A DNA stretch of 23,438 nucleotides from AA29 sp041481445 (GTDB lineage: Bacteria; Acidobacteriota; Vicinamibacteria; Fen-336), in assembly GCA_041481445.1 (NCBI GenBank), contig JBGPBV010000113.1, forward strand, positions 1 to 23,438. Direction: 5' to 3'. A program made the position numbers and the translations under genes. Positions 9,282-16,803 of the stretch are shown in pieces; the first letter of the stretch is position 1; every line of letters begins with the position of its first letter. The notes beneath the pieces were generated by a model that saw only the letters and a list, made by a program, of their open reading frames with translations, did not search any database and had not been told where the DNA came from.

Positions 9282-12176
9282 TCAGTGCGCCGTCGCGGCC
9301 GCGCCGGTCCTCGCGGTGTCGAGCTTCCGATGCTCCGCGCGCACTTGTGCCAGCAGCGGCACGTCGGGATCGGCGTCCTTCCAGACAGTGAGGAAGTCCT
9401 CGTAGGCGCGGCGGGCGGTGGCGGTGTCGCCCGCCTGGGCCGCGGCGCGGGCCAGCCCCACATGGGCCAGCGAGCGCAGCGCAGACGCCGGCTCCCAGCC
9501 GGGGTGATCCAGGATGAGGCGGAAGGACTCGGCCGCCTCCGCGCCGCGGCCCAGCGCGAGGAGCGCCTGGCCGCGGGCCCAGGGAACCACGTAGCGGCCG
9601 CGCTCGTAGGGGGCGGACGGCCGAAGCGCGTCCAGCGCCTGCGCAGGGGACTTCCGGGCCAGGGCGATCGCCGCGCGCCCCAGGGGGAGCCAGACGGCCT
9701 GGGTGAGGGTGTCCGTCGAGAGGGCCTGTCCCTGCGCTTCCGTGAAGAGGTCCTGGGCGCCGGCGGCGTCACCGCCGAGGCCGAGCGCCATCGACGCCGC
9801 GCCCAGCGTCTCCGCGGAGCGATCCAGGTCGAGAGCCTCGTGCACGGCGGCGCGCCCCTCCGCGGGCGAGCCGGTCAGGATCGAGCCGAAGCCGAGCTGG
9901 AGCAGGTATCCGGCCGCGACCTGCTTGAGCCCGCCGCGCAACGACATGTTCACGGCACTGCGGAACAGCTCTCGCGCCTCCGTCATCCGGCCGTGGGCGA
10001 CGGCCCACTCCGCCTCGCCCGCGCGAAAGCCCTGCTCGCCCGGCTTGCCCGTCCCCCATTCCGCCTCGCGCCGGAGGCCGGCCTCGTCGCCCTCGAGCAT
10101 GGCCACCGCCCCCAGCGTCCCGTGGAGGAAGGCCGAGTCCATTCCACGGGCGATCGCGCGCTGGGCCTGGGCCTTGGCCTCGGCCGGACGATCGAGACGC
10201 ACGTAGGCGAAGCTGGCGTTGCCGGCGGCCAGGGGTGAGGACGGGTCGAGCCGCTCCGCCTCCAGGGCCGCCTCCTGCGCCTTCTCCAGCTCGCCGATGA
10301 GGGTGTAGGCGACGGCCAGGTTGTTCCAGGGCGTGAAGTCCCGCGGGTAGGTCTGGCGGTAGACCTCCAGCACCTCGATCTCCTTCACGATGTCGGCGAG
10401 GACGGTCCCGAAATAGCGATCGGAGATGTAGAGCTTCTCGCGCTCGGTGGCATGGTCCTTCAGCTCGTAGGCGCGCCGGATCTGCTCGCGGGCGAGCGAG
10501 AGCTCGCCCATGTTGCTGTAGACGGTGCCCAGGCGGGCATGGGCGATGGCGAAGGTCGGGTCCAGCTCGATCGCCTTCTTGAAGAAGGGCACCGCGCCCT
10601 GCTCGTTCCCCTTGGCCCGCTGCTGGGTCCCGAGCGTGTAGGCGTTGAGGGCGTCGAGGGAGGAGGTCGTGCCCTCCAGGGGGGTGGTGAACCTGCCGAT
10701 CGAGGGGGCGGGCTCGCCCAGCCGCGCGCGCAGAGCGCCGATCGCCTGTCCCAGGACCTTGAGGACGTCGTCGCGCCGCGGCACCTGCCGCTGCTCGGTG
10801 GCGAAGGCGGCGCCCGTCCGGCAGTCCCGGGCGTCGATGGTCACCCGGAACTCGCTCCCCACCGTCTCGATCGACCCGCCGACGATCGCGTGGATGTCGT
10901 CACGCCCGCAGATCTGCGAGGCCACCGCCGGGGTCAGGGCCCCGTCCGCCGGACGGCCGGCCTCCGTGAGCACCTGTCGCAGACGGCGGTCGGAGACCAG
11001 GCGCAATACGGGCGACTGTCCGAGCTGCACGGCGACCGCCTCCCGCAGGGTGCCGTCGAAGACGGTGTCGCCGGTGGCGTTGGTGAACTCGCCGAGGACG
11101 ATGCTGTCGTGCGCGCCCCGGGCGGGCGCGCGCCGCGAGGTGGCCAGGACGGCCAGCACGGCCAGGCCCGCCACCGCCACCCCGCCCACCGCCACCACGC
11201 CCTTGCGTTCGCGCAGCCGCTGGATCGCCGAGGCCGAGGGCGCGGCGGAGACGGGGCGCGAGTCCAGGACGGGCGCGATCGCGCTGGTGCTGGCCGGGAT
11301 CGAGGCCCAGCCCGTATCGCGCCGCAGCCGGCGGAGATCGGCGTGCATCTCGGCCGCGCTCTGGTAGCGCAGCGCGCGGTCCTTCTCCAGGGCCTTCAGG
11401 ATGATGTGCTCGAGCTCGGCCGGGCAAGAGGCATTGAGGCGCGAGGGCGGCGCGGGCGTGCCATGGAGGATGGCGTCGGAAACCAGGGCCGCCGTGCGCC
11501 CGGGAAAGGGATGGGCGCCGGTGGCCATCTCGTAGAGCACGATCCCGAACGAGAACAGGTCCGTTCGCGCGTCGAGGTCCTGGCCGCGCGCCTGCTCCGG
11601 CGACATATAGGCGGCGGTGCCCAGCGTCATGCCCGGGCTGCTCAGCGGATCCTCGCGGGCGCGGGTGGGCTGGGTGGTGAGGTCCTCCTCGGAGGGGGCG
11701 GGCCCCTCCGTCAGCTTGGCCAGCCCGAAGTCGAGCACCTTCGCCTGACCGCGGCGGGTGAGGAAGATGTTCGCGGGCTTGACGTCGCGGTGGACGATGC
11801 CCTTCTCGTGCGCGGCCTGGAGCGCGTCCGTCACCTGCACCGCCACCTCGATCGTCTTCTCCAGGTCGAGGGAGCGGCCGCCGAGCGCGTGCTTGAGCGT
11901 CTGCCCCTCGAGCCGCTCCATCACGATGAAGGGCTGGTCGTCGTGCACGCCGACGTCGTGCACGACGCAGATGCCGGGATGGTCGAGGGCGGAGGCGGCG
12001 CGGGCCTCGCGCTGGAAGCGCTCGACGGCCTGGGGATCCTTGGAGGTGTCGGCGGGCAGGAACTTCAAGGCCACCCGGCGGCCCAGGCGGACGTCCTCCG
12101 CCTCGTAGACGACACCCATGCCGCCTCCCCCGAGCTTCTCGAGGACGCGATAGTGGGAGACGGTGGACGGGATCAT
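9282..12176 (-). CDS. Membrane Ser/Thr protein kinase with TolB-like and TPR domains
   Basis: 964 residues. The kinase domain (8 to about 285) is intact: glycine loop LGGGGMGVVYEA (15-26), catalytic Lys38 in VALKFL, HRDVKPAN with Asp131, DFG at 149-151 and MSPEQARG in the activation segment, as in PknB/Stk enzymes. A Ser/Pro/Ala linker leads to one membrane helix (about 326-346). The following 356-489 segment (IVLGEFTNATGDTVFDGTLREAVAVQL, given here in parts: GEFTNATGD, DGTLREAV) resembles the TolB/FlgO-like fold also seen in the regulator at 369. TPR repeats fill about 505-950 and would face the periplasm. It probably senses an envelope signal and phosphorylates cytoplasmic proteins. There is no Shine-Dalgarno; a TATAAT lies 32 bases upstream in the gap after ligA. 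This kinase type with TPR tails is common in Acidobacteria. Confidence 0.94.
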   Translation of the reverse strand: MIPSTVSHYRVLEKLGGGGMGVVYEAEDVRLGRRVALKFLPADTSKDPQAVERFQREARAASALDHPGICVVHDVGVHDDQPFIVMERLEGQTLKHALGGRSLDLEKTIEVAVQVTDALQAAHEKGIVHRDVKPANIFLTRRGQAKVLDFGLAKLTEGPAPSEEDLTTQPTRAREDPLSSPGMTLGTAAYMSPEQARGQDLDARTDLFSFGIVLYEMATGAHPFPGRTAALVSDAILHGTPAPPSRLNASCPAELEHIILKALEKDRALRYQSAAEMHADLRRLRRDTGWASIPASTSAIAPVLDSRPVSAAPSASAIQRLRERKGVVAVGGVAVAGLAVLAVLATSRRAPARGAHDSIVLGEFTNATGDTVFDGTLREAVAVQLGQSPVLRLVSDRRLRQVLTEAGRPADGALTPAVASQICGRDDIHAIVGGSIETVGSEFRVTIDARDCRTGAAFATEQRQVPRRDDVLKVLGQAIGALRARLGEPAPSIGRFTTPLEGTTSSLDALNAYTLGTQQRAKGNEQGAVPFFKKAIELDPTFAIAHARLGTVYSNMGELSLAREQIRRAYELKDHATEREKLYISDRYFGTVLADIVKEIEVLEVYRQTYPRDFTPWNNLAVAYTLIGELEKAQEAALEAERLDPSSPLAAGNASFAYVRLDRPAEAKAQAQRAIARGMDSAFLHGTLGAVAMLEGDEAGLRREAEWGTGKPGEQGFRAGEAEWAVAHGRMTEARELFRSAVNMSLRGGLKQVAAGYLLQLGFGSILTGSPAEGRAAVHEALDLDRSAETLGAASMALGLGGDAAGAQDLFTEAQGQALSTDTLTQAVWLPLGRAAIALARKSPAQALDALRPSAPYERGRYVVPWARGQALLALGRGAEAAESFRLILDHPGWEPASALRSLAHVGLARAAAQAGDTATARRAYEDFLTVWKDADPDVPLLAQVRAEHRKLDTARTGAAATAH

Positions 12177-12189
12177 CGGAGGACGGCTT

Positions 12190-12207
12190 CGGGGCGGAGC
12201 CGCCCCG
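12190..12207 (-). other. GC-rich hairpin between ligA and the kinase gene
   Basis: CGGGGCGG and CCGCCCCG are perfect 8-base inverted arms with a 2-base centre (realistically 7 bp with a 4-base loop). It starts 12 bases after the ligA stop and has no T-run. It could end or pause ligA transcription, or, read in the kinase leader, affect its translation. Confidence 0.45.
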
Positions 12208-12208
12208 G

Positions 12209-12214
12209 ATTATA
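12209..12214 (-). promoter_or_regulatory. Candidate -10 element (TATAAT) of the kinase gene
   Basis: A perfect TATAAT on the minus strand 32 bases before the kinase ATG and just after the ligA stop. No good -35 is visible inside the ligA end. Transcription start would fall within the adjoining GC-rich hairpin. Confidence 0.4.
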
Positions 12215-12219
12215 GGCGA

Positions 12220-14235
12220 TCACTCCCGATCACCCGGCACGAGCAGCCGCTCGAAACCGTCCTCGTCGAGGATGGCCACTCCGAGCTCCTCCGCCTTGTC
12301 CCGTTTCGATCCCGGGTCCTTGCCGGCCACGACGTAGGAGGTCTTCTTGGAGACGGAGGTGGTCACGCGCCCTCCCCGCATCTCGATGGCGGCCTTGGCC
12401 TGGTCGCGCGTCATGCGGTCGAGGGTGCCGGTGAGGACGAACTGCTTGCCCGCGAACAGGTCCGAGCGCTCGGGGGCCGCCGCCTCTTCCGTGCACACGC
12501 CCGCGGCCTGGAGCCGCGCGACCAGCTGCGCGTTCTCCACCGTGTGGAACCACTCGTGGACCGACTGCGCGACCGTGGGCCCGATCTCGTAGATCGCGTC
12601 GATCTCCTCCACGGTGGCCGCGCCCAGGCGCTCGAGGCTCCCGAAGTGGCGCGCGAGCAGGGCGGCCGCGCGGTCCCCCACGAAGCGGATGCCCAGCGCG
12701 AACAGGAGGCGGCGCAGCTCGCGATGCTTGCTCGCCTCGATGCCGGCCAGGAGGTTCTGGGCGGACTTCTCGGCCATGCGCTCGAGGCCCACCAGCGTCT
12801 CCTGGTCGAGCCGGTAGATGTCCGCGAAGTCCTTCACGAGCCCCGTCTCCACGAGCTGGTGGACGAGCACGTCCCCCAGCCCCTCGATGTCCATGGCCGT
12901 CCGCCCCGCGAAGTGCTTGAAGCGCTCCTCCACCTGGGCCGGGCAGGAGGCGTTCGGGCAGCGGCGGTCGACCTCGCCTTCGGGCTTGATCACGGGCGTG
13001 CCGCACACCGGGCACTCCGTGGGTGGGGTCCAGGGCACCGTGCCCGGAGGCCGCCTGGCCTCGACGACGGCGACCACCTTGGGGATCACGTCGCCGCCCT
13101 TCTCGATGAGGACGGTGTCCCCCTTGCGGACGTCCTTGCGCGCGACCTCTTCTTCGTTGAAGAGGCTCGCGCGGCCCACGGTGGTCCCGGCCAGGGGGAC
13201 CGGCTCCAACAGGGCGACGGGGGTGAGCTTTCCCGTCCGTCCGACGTTGACGTCGATGTCGAGCACGACCGTCGAGGCCTGGCGCGCCGGGTACTTGAAG
13301 GCGATGGCCCAGCGCGGGAACTTGGAGGTGAAGCCCAGCTCCTCCTGGAGGGCGAAGGAGTCGACCTTCACCACCACGCCGTCGATGTCGTATTCGAGCG
13401 TGTCGCGCTGGTTCTGCCACTTCGCGATGAACGCGAGCACGTCGTCGAGGCCGTGGCACTGGGCCGACTCCCGGTTCGTGCGCAGGCCCCAGGACCGCAG
13501 CTGCCGGAGCGCCTCCCACTGACCCGCGAGTCGCGGCCCCTTCACGTGGGCGATCGAGTACAGGAAGATGTCCAGCCCTCTCCCCGCCACCACTCGCGAG
13601 TCGAGGGTCTTCATGGTGCCCGCGGCCGCGTTGCGCGGGTTGGCGAACGGCTCCTCTCCCGCCGCCTCCCGCTCGCGGTTCATGGCCTCGAAGCGCGAGC
13701 GGGGCAGGTAGACCTCGCCGCGCACCTCCAGCTCCTCGGGCACGCGCGTGCCCTGGAGGGTGAGGGGAACGGCCTTGATGGCGCGGACGTTCGGGGTCAC
13801 GTCGTCGCCGCGGACGCCGTCGCCGCGGGTGACGCCGCGGACGAAGCGCCCTCCTTCGTAGTGGAGCGCCATCGAGAGCCCGTCGATCTTGAGCTCGGCC
13901 ACGTAGTCGAGCGCGCGCTCCCCCACCAGGCGGAAGATCCGGCGCTCGAACTCGCGCAGCTCCTCCTCGCTGTAGGTGTTGTCCAGGCTGAGCATGGGCA
14001 CGCGGTGGACGAAGGTGGCGAAGTCGGACGAGGGCTGGCCCCCCACGCGCTGGGTGGGGCTGTCCGGGGTCACCAGCTCCGGGAACTGCGCCTCCAGGTC
14101 GACGAGCTCGCCATAGAGGCGGTCGTACTCCTGGTCGGAGATCTCGGCCGCGCCCTGGACGTAGTAGAGGTGGTCGTGGCGGCGGATCTCGTTGCGGAGG
14201 ACCGCGATGCGCTTCTCGGCCTGATGCACGGTCAC
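12220..14235 (-). CDS. ligA: NAD-dependent DNA ligase
   Basis: 671 residues, full length for LigA. The Ia domain (LRNEIRRHDHLYYVQG, residues 14-29) binds NMN. The adenylation domain has the nucleophile Lys116 in AELKIDGLS and the other nucleotidyltransferase motifs (VRGEVYLP, EYDIDGVVVK, WAIAFKYPA). An OB fold, a four-cysteine zinc finger (Cys408, 411, 426, 431), helix-hairpin-helix repeats (about 440-575) and a C-terminal BRCT domain (about 590-668) follow in normal order. It seals nicks in replication and repair and is normally essential. The start is GTG at 14235 (or the next GTG, two codons on); no Shine-Dalgarno is present, but TAACAT lies 6 bases upstream. The gene is 126 bases after the polyprenyl synthase gene, a gap holding two dyads, so it probably has its own promoter. 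Confidence 0.98.
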   Translation of the reverse strand: MTVHQAEKRIAVLRNEIRRHDHLYYVQGAAEISDQEYDRLYGELVDLEAQFPELVTPDSPTQRVGGQPSSDFATFVHRVPMLSLDNTYSEEELREFERRIFRLVGERALDYVAELKIDGLSMALHYEGGRFVRGVTRGDGVRGDDVTPNVRAIKAVPLTLQGTRVPEELEVRGEVYLPRSRFEAMNREREAAGEEPFANPRNAAAGTMKTLDSRVVAGRGLDIFLYSIAHVKGPRLAGQWEALRQLRSWGLRTNRESAQCHGLDDVLAFIAKWQNQRDTLEYDIDGVVVKVDSFALQEELGFTSKFPRWAIAFKYPARQASTVVLDIDVNVGRTGKLTPVALLEPVPLAGTTVGRASLFNEEEVARKDVRKGDTVLIEKGGDVIPKVVAVVEARRPPGTVPWTPPTECPVCGTPVIKPEGEVDRRCPNASCPAQVEERFKHFAGRTAMDIEGLGDVLVHQLVETGLVKDFADIYRLDQETLVGLERMAEKSAQNLLAGIEASKHRELRRLLFALGIRFVGDRAAALLARHFGSLERLGAATVEEIDAIYEIGPTVAQSVHEWFHTVENAQLVARLQAAGVCTEEAAAPERSDLFAGKQFVLTGTLDRMTRDQAKAAIEMRGGRVTTSVSKKTSYVVAGKDPGSKRDKAEELGVAILDEDGFERLLVPGDRE

Positions 14236-14241
14236 GGAGCC

Positions 14242-14247
14242 ATGTTA
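14242..14247 (-). promoter_or_regulatory. Candidate -10-like TANNNT (TAACAT) of ligA
   Basis: TAACAT on the minus strand, 6 bases before the GTG start, would give a leaderless transcript. No consensus -35 is seen at 17 bases. Support comes from the shared spacing with the tatD and CocE-type genes. Confidence 0.3.
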
Positions 14248-14260
14248 ACGGCGGAGATCA

Positions 14261-14298
14261 CCGGATCCGGACCGCTGTTTTCGTACCGGAACGAAAAC
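14261..14298. promoter_or_regulatory. Two adjacent dyads upstream of ligA
   Basis: A 10-base perfect palindrome CCGGATCCGG (14261-14270) is followed by an inverted repeat with 8-base arms GTTTTCGT and ACGAAAAC and a 6-base centre (14277-14298). The AT-rich arms stand out from the GC-rich surroundings. They lie about 30-55 bases upstream of the candidate -10 of ligA, a usual place for an activator or repressor site. A terminator is unlikely because there is no GC stem followed by a T-run. Confidence 0.45.
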
Positions 14299-14361
14299 GC
14301 GTCCAGGGGAACACACCGGGAGCGGCCTCCGTCCTTGCCGAGACGGCGGAGTCGAACAACG

Positions 14362-15372
14362 TCAGTGATCGCGCGAGAGGATGAAGTCGGGCAGGACGGC
14401 GAGGGCCTCCTGGTAGGGCGAGCGGTCGAACGCGCCCAGGTCGCGCCGGGCCGCCTCCGCGTAGCGCTCGGCCATCGCCCGCGCCTCGTCGAGGGCGCCG
14501 TGCTCGCGGGCCAGGCGCAGCAGCTCTTCCCGGCTCACGCGATCGAAGCCGCGGTCGGCCAGGACCGCGGAGACGGTCGGCGTCGCCGCCGCCCCCGCCT
14601 TGCGCAACAGGAAGATCACGGGCAGCGTGAGCTTGCCCTCGCGCAGGTCGTTGTTGACGGGCTTGCCCAGCACCTTCTCGTCCGCGGTGAAGTCGAGCAG
14701 GTCGTCCACCATCTGGAAGCAGATCCCGAGGTTCAGGCCGTAGCTGGTCAGGGCCCGCCGCTTCTCCTCGCTCACCTCGCCCAGGAGAGCGCCGATGGCC
14801 ATGCAGGCGGCGAAGAGGTCGGCCGTCTTGCGGCGGATGATGTCGAGGTGCTGGGCCTCGCTCATGCGGAGGTCGCCGTTGCGCTCGATCTCCAGGAGCT
14901 CCCCCTCGATCATGCGCAGGGTGACGTCGGAGAGCAGGCGCAGGATGGGCAGGTTGTCCTGCGAGAGCGCCATCGACATCGACTTCGTGTAGAGGAAGTC
15001 GCCCAGGAGCACCGTGATGTCGTTGCCCCAGCGGCTGTTCACGCTGCGCTTGCCGCGGCGCACCGTGGCCTCGTCGATGATGTCGTCGTGGAGCAGGGTC
15101 GCGGTGTGGATGAACTCCACCACCGAGGCCAGGGTGATCGCGCGCTCGCCGCGGTAGCCGCAGACGCGGCAGGCCAGGAGCAGGAGGGCGGGACGGATGC
15201 GCTTGCCCCCGCCGTCGCGGATGTAGCGGCCGATCTCGCCCACCAGCCCGACGTCCGAGCGGAACTGCTCCTCGAAGATCTCCTCGACCCGCGCGAGGTC
15301 CTCCTCGACGAGCTGGACGATGTCCCTCAAGTCCGCGACGCCCCGGCCGCCCAATGGATCCACCGCTGCCAC
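14362..15372 (-). CDS. ispB: Long-chain polyprenyl diphosphate synthase (octaprenyl/heptaprenyl type)
   Basis: 336 residues. It makes the all-trans prenyl chain used for the quinone side chain by adding isopentenyl diphosphate units in the cytoplasm. The first aspartate-rich motif is LLHDDIID (DDxxD at 96-100), the second is QMVDDLLDF (DDxxD at 223-227); GGGKRIRPAL near residue 54 binds pyrophosphate, and GDFLYTKS, KTADLFAAC and GKPVNNDLREGKLTLP are all conserved in the family. The residue before the first motif that sets chain length cannot be judged by eye, so the product length (C35-C50) is open. The GTG start at 15372 has GGAG 8 bases upstream and lies 13 bases after the yajQ stop, so the two are probably in one operon. 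Some initial residues may not be translated if an internal start is used. Confidence 0.95.
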   Translation of the reverse strand: MAAVDPLGGRGVADLRDIVQLVEEDLARVEEIFEEQFRSDVGLVGEIGRYIRDGGGKRIRPALLLLACRVCGYRGERAITLASVVEFIHTATLLHDDIIDEATVRRGKRSVNSRWGNDITVLLGDFLYTKSMSMALSQDNLPILRLLSDVTLRMIEGELLEIERNGDLRMSEAQHLDIIRRKTADLFAACMAIGALLGEVSEEKRRALTSYGLNLGICFQMVDDLLDFTADEKVLGKPVNNDLREGKLTLPVIFLLRKAGAAATPTVSAVLADRGFDRVSREELLRLAREHGALDEARAMAERYAEAARRDLGAFDRSPYQEALAVLPDFILSRDH

Positions 15373-15385
15373 TCTCGTTGCTCCG

Positions 15386-15874
15386 CTACCGCCGGTTCGT
15401 GAACTGCATGTCGATGCCGAGGTCCGTGCTCTTGAGGAGCTGCATCACCGTTTGAAGGTCGTCCTTGCTCTTGCCGGACACCCGTACCTGGTCCGCCTGG
15501 ATGGCGGCCTGGACCTTCAGCTTCGCGCCCTTGATGATCTTCACGATCTCGCGCGCCTTGTCCGTCGGGATGCCTTTCTGCATGGCGACCTTCTGGCGGG
15601 CGGTACCGCCCAAGGCCTTTTCGATCTCGCCGAAGGTCAGGGCCTTCAGGGGCACGTTGCGCTTCACCAGCCGGCCCTCCAGGACGTCGCGGACCGCCTT
15701 CATCTTGGACTCGTCGCCCGAGGTCAGGATGATCTCCTCGCCCAACAGCTCGACGTTCGAGCTCGTGCCCTTGAGATCGAACCGAGTGGTGATCTCCTTC
15801 ATGGCCTGGCCGATCGCGTTCTTGACCTCCTGCAGGTCCACGCTGCTCACGACGTCGAACGAGCTCTCGGCCAT
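15386..15874 (-). CDS. yajQ: YajQ-family nucleotide-binding protein
   Basis: 162 residues, the usual length. Conserved family blocks are all present: SFDVVSSVDLQEVKNA at the start, TTRFDLKGT, ILTSGDESKMKAV, KIIKGAKLKVQAAIQ, QVRVSGKSKDDLQ and the ending MQFTNRR. The fold is two RNP-like alpha/beta units; members bind nucleotides, and in Xanthomonas one binds cyclic di-GMP. Whether this one does cannot be read from the sequence. The ATG at 15874 has GGAG 5 bases upstream. It lies 67 bases after tatD and 13 bases before the polyprenyl synthase gene. Confidence 0.96.
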   Translation of the reverse strand: MAESSFDVVSSVDLQEVKNAIGQAMKEITTRFDLKGTSSNVELLGEEIILTSGDESKMKAVRDVLEGRLVKRNVPLKALTFGEIEKALGGTARQKVAMQKGIPTDKAREIVKIIKGAKLKVQAAIQADQVRVSGKSKDDLQTVMQLLKSTDLGIDMQFTNRR

Positions 15875-15941
15875 GATTCTCCGTGCGGAAAGGGGTCGTG
15901 CTTTCGCGTGCTACGTTGACGGATTCGCCCAGCGTTGTCAA

Positions 15942-16742
15942 TCATGTGCGGGCCAGGAGGGCGTGGAAGTTGGCCTTGGCCGCGCGCCCGACCTCCTCGA
16001 CGCTCAGGCCGCGAAGCGCGGCCACCTTGGCCGCCACTTCGACCACGAACGCGGGCTCGTTGCGCTTCCCCCGATGGGGCGGGGGGGCCAGGAACGGCGA
16101 GTCGGTCTCGACCAGCAGCCGGTCGAGGGGCATCGTCCGGGCCACCTCCTGGATGACGTCGGACCGCGGGAAGGCCAGGATGCCGGAGAAGGAGACGTAG
16201 AAGCCGAGGGCCAGGGCGCGGCGGGCCAGGTCGTGGCCGCCCGTGAAGCAGTGGATGACGCCCTTCGTGACCCCTTCCTCCTCCAGGAGGGTGGCCGTCT
16301 CGGCGTCGGCCTCGCGGGTGTGGACGATGACGGGCAGGCCGGTCTCGCGGGCCAGTCGCACCTGGGCCCGGAACACGTCGCGCTGGGCGTCGCGCGGCGA
16401 GTGGTCGTAGTGGAAGTCGAGGCCGATCTCGCCGATGGCCACGATCCGGCCGTCGCGGGCGAGGCCGCGGAGCTCGTCGTACGTGGCCGCCGTGGCCAGG
16501 CGCGCCTCGTGCGGATGGACGCCCGCGGAGGCGGGCAGGCCGAACTGCGCGCCGACCTGGATGGCACGGCGGTGTCCGCCGTCGGCGTCCACCCCGCCGA
16601 CGACCAGCATCGTCTCGACCCCCGCCGCGCGCGCCCGCTCCACGACCGCCCCGCGGTCGGCGTCGAACTGCGGCATGTCGATGTGCGAATGTGAATCGGC
16701 GACAGAGAAAGGTGCCGCCGACGCTTTCGAGTCCCCCATCAC
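15942..16742 (-). CDS. tatD: TatD-family metal-dependent DNase/hydrolase
   Basis: 266 residues, a TIM-barrel hydrolase with a two-metal site. Ligands visible: ADSHSHID (His18, His20), GEIGLDFHYD (Glu105), VHTREA (His141), IHCFTGG (His164) and ETDSPFLAP (Asp214). Length and motifs match the TatD/YcfH group of 3'-5' exonucleases acting in DNA repair or turnover. The start is GTG at 16742 directly followed by ATG at 16739; either is possible. No Shine-Dalgarno is present, but TATGCT lies 6 bases before the GTG, suggesting a leaderless transcript. It is the first gene of the long minus-strand block and is divergent from the GH43 gene with only 61 bases between the starts. Confidence 0.96.
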   Translation of the reverse strand: MMGDSKASAAPFSVADSHSHIDMPQFDADRGAVVERARAAGVETMLVVGGVDADGGHRRAIQVGAQFGLPASAGVHPHEARLATAATYDELRGLARDGRIVAIGEIGLDFHYDHSPRDAQRDVFRAQVRLARETGLPVIVHTREADAETATLLEEEGVTKGVIHCFTGGHDLARRALALGFYVSFSGILAFPRSDVIQEVARTMPLDRLLVETDSPFLAPPPHRGKRNEPAFVVEVAAKVAALRGLSVEEVGRAAKANFHALLART

Positions 16743-16748
16743 GCGCCT

Positions 16749-16754
16749 AGCATA
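16749..16754 (-). promoter_or_regulatory. Candidate -10 element (TATGCT) of tatD
   Basis: TATGCT on the minus strand, 6 bases before GTG 16742 and 9 before ATG 16739, would place transcription start at the start codon. No consensus -35 is visible. Confidence 0.4.
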
Positions 16755-16787
16755 ACGGCAAGGTCAGGCTCCGCGTTCCGCTCCATG

Positions 16788-16793
16788 TACACT
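16788..16793 (+). promoter_or_regulatory. Candidate -10 element (TACACT) of the GH43 gene
   Basis: TACACT on the plus strand 10 bases before the ATG at 16804, with no Shine-Dalgarno between. It faces away from the tatD element in the same 61-base divergent gap, so the two promoters would overlap or lie back to back. Confidence 0.4.
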
Positions 16794-16803
16794 CTCCGCG
16801 CTC

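Noticed and set aside
9200..9772. Upstream in-frame extension of the HtrA gene
   Set aside because: It lies within the kinase coding region and reads as a Pro/Arg/Ser-rich out-of-frame sequence. The ATG at 9199 directly precedes the signal/anchor segment.
14235..14246. Three-codon upstream frame (ATG GCT CCG TGA) overlapping the ligA GTG
   Set aside because: It could look like a minimal leader peptide, but it has no ribosome binding site and its ATG overlaps the candidate -10, so it would not be transcribed if that promoter is used.
12163..15402. Very long open frame on the plus strand opposite ligA and the polyprenyl synthase gene
   Set aside because: It is antisense to clearly real genes, is rich in Arg/His/Val/Leu repeats typical of antisense frames in GC-rich DNA, and has no recognisable domain. 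The same applies to the long plus-strand frames opposite the response regulator (6462-7826), HtrA (7889-9391), the kinase (10452-12215) and the fusion gene (19138-20484 and 20710-22941).
15875..15941. TTGACA in the tatD-yajQ gap as a sigma-70 promoter
   Set aside because: No acceptable -10 hexamer follows at 16-19 bases; the yajQ gene has a good Shine-Dalgarno and probably shares the tatD transcript.
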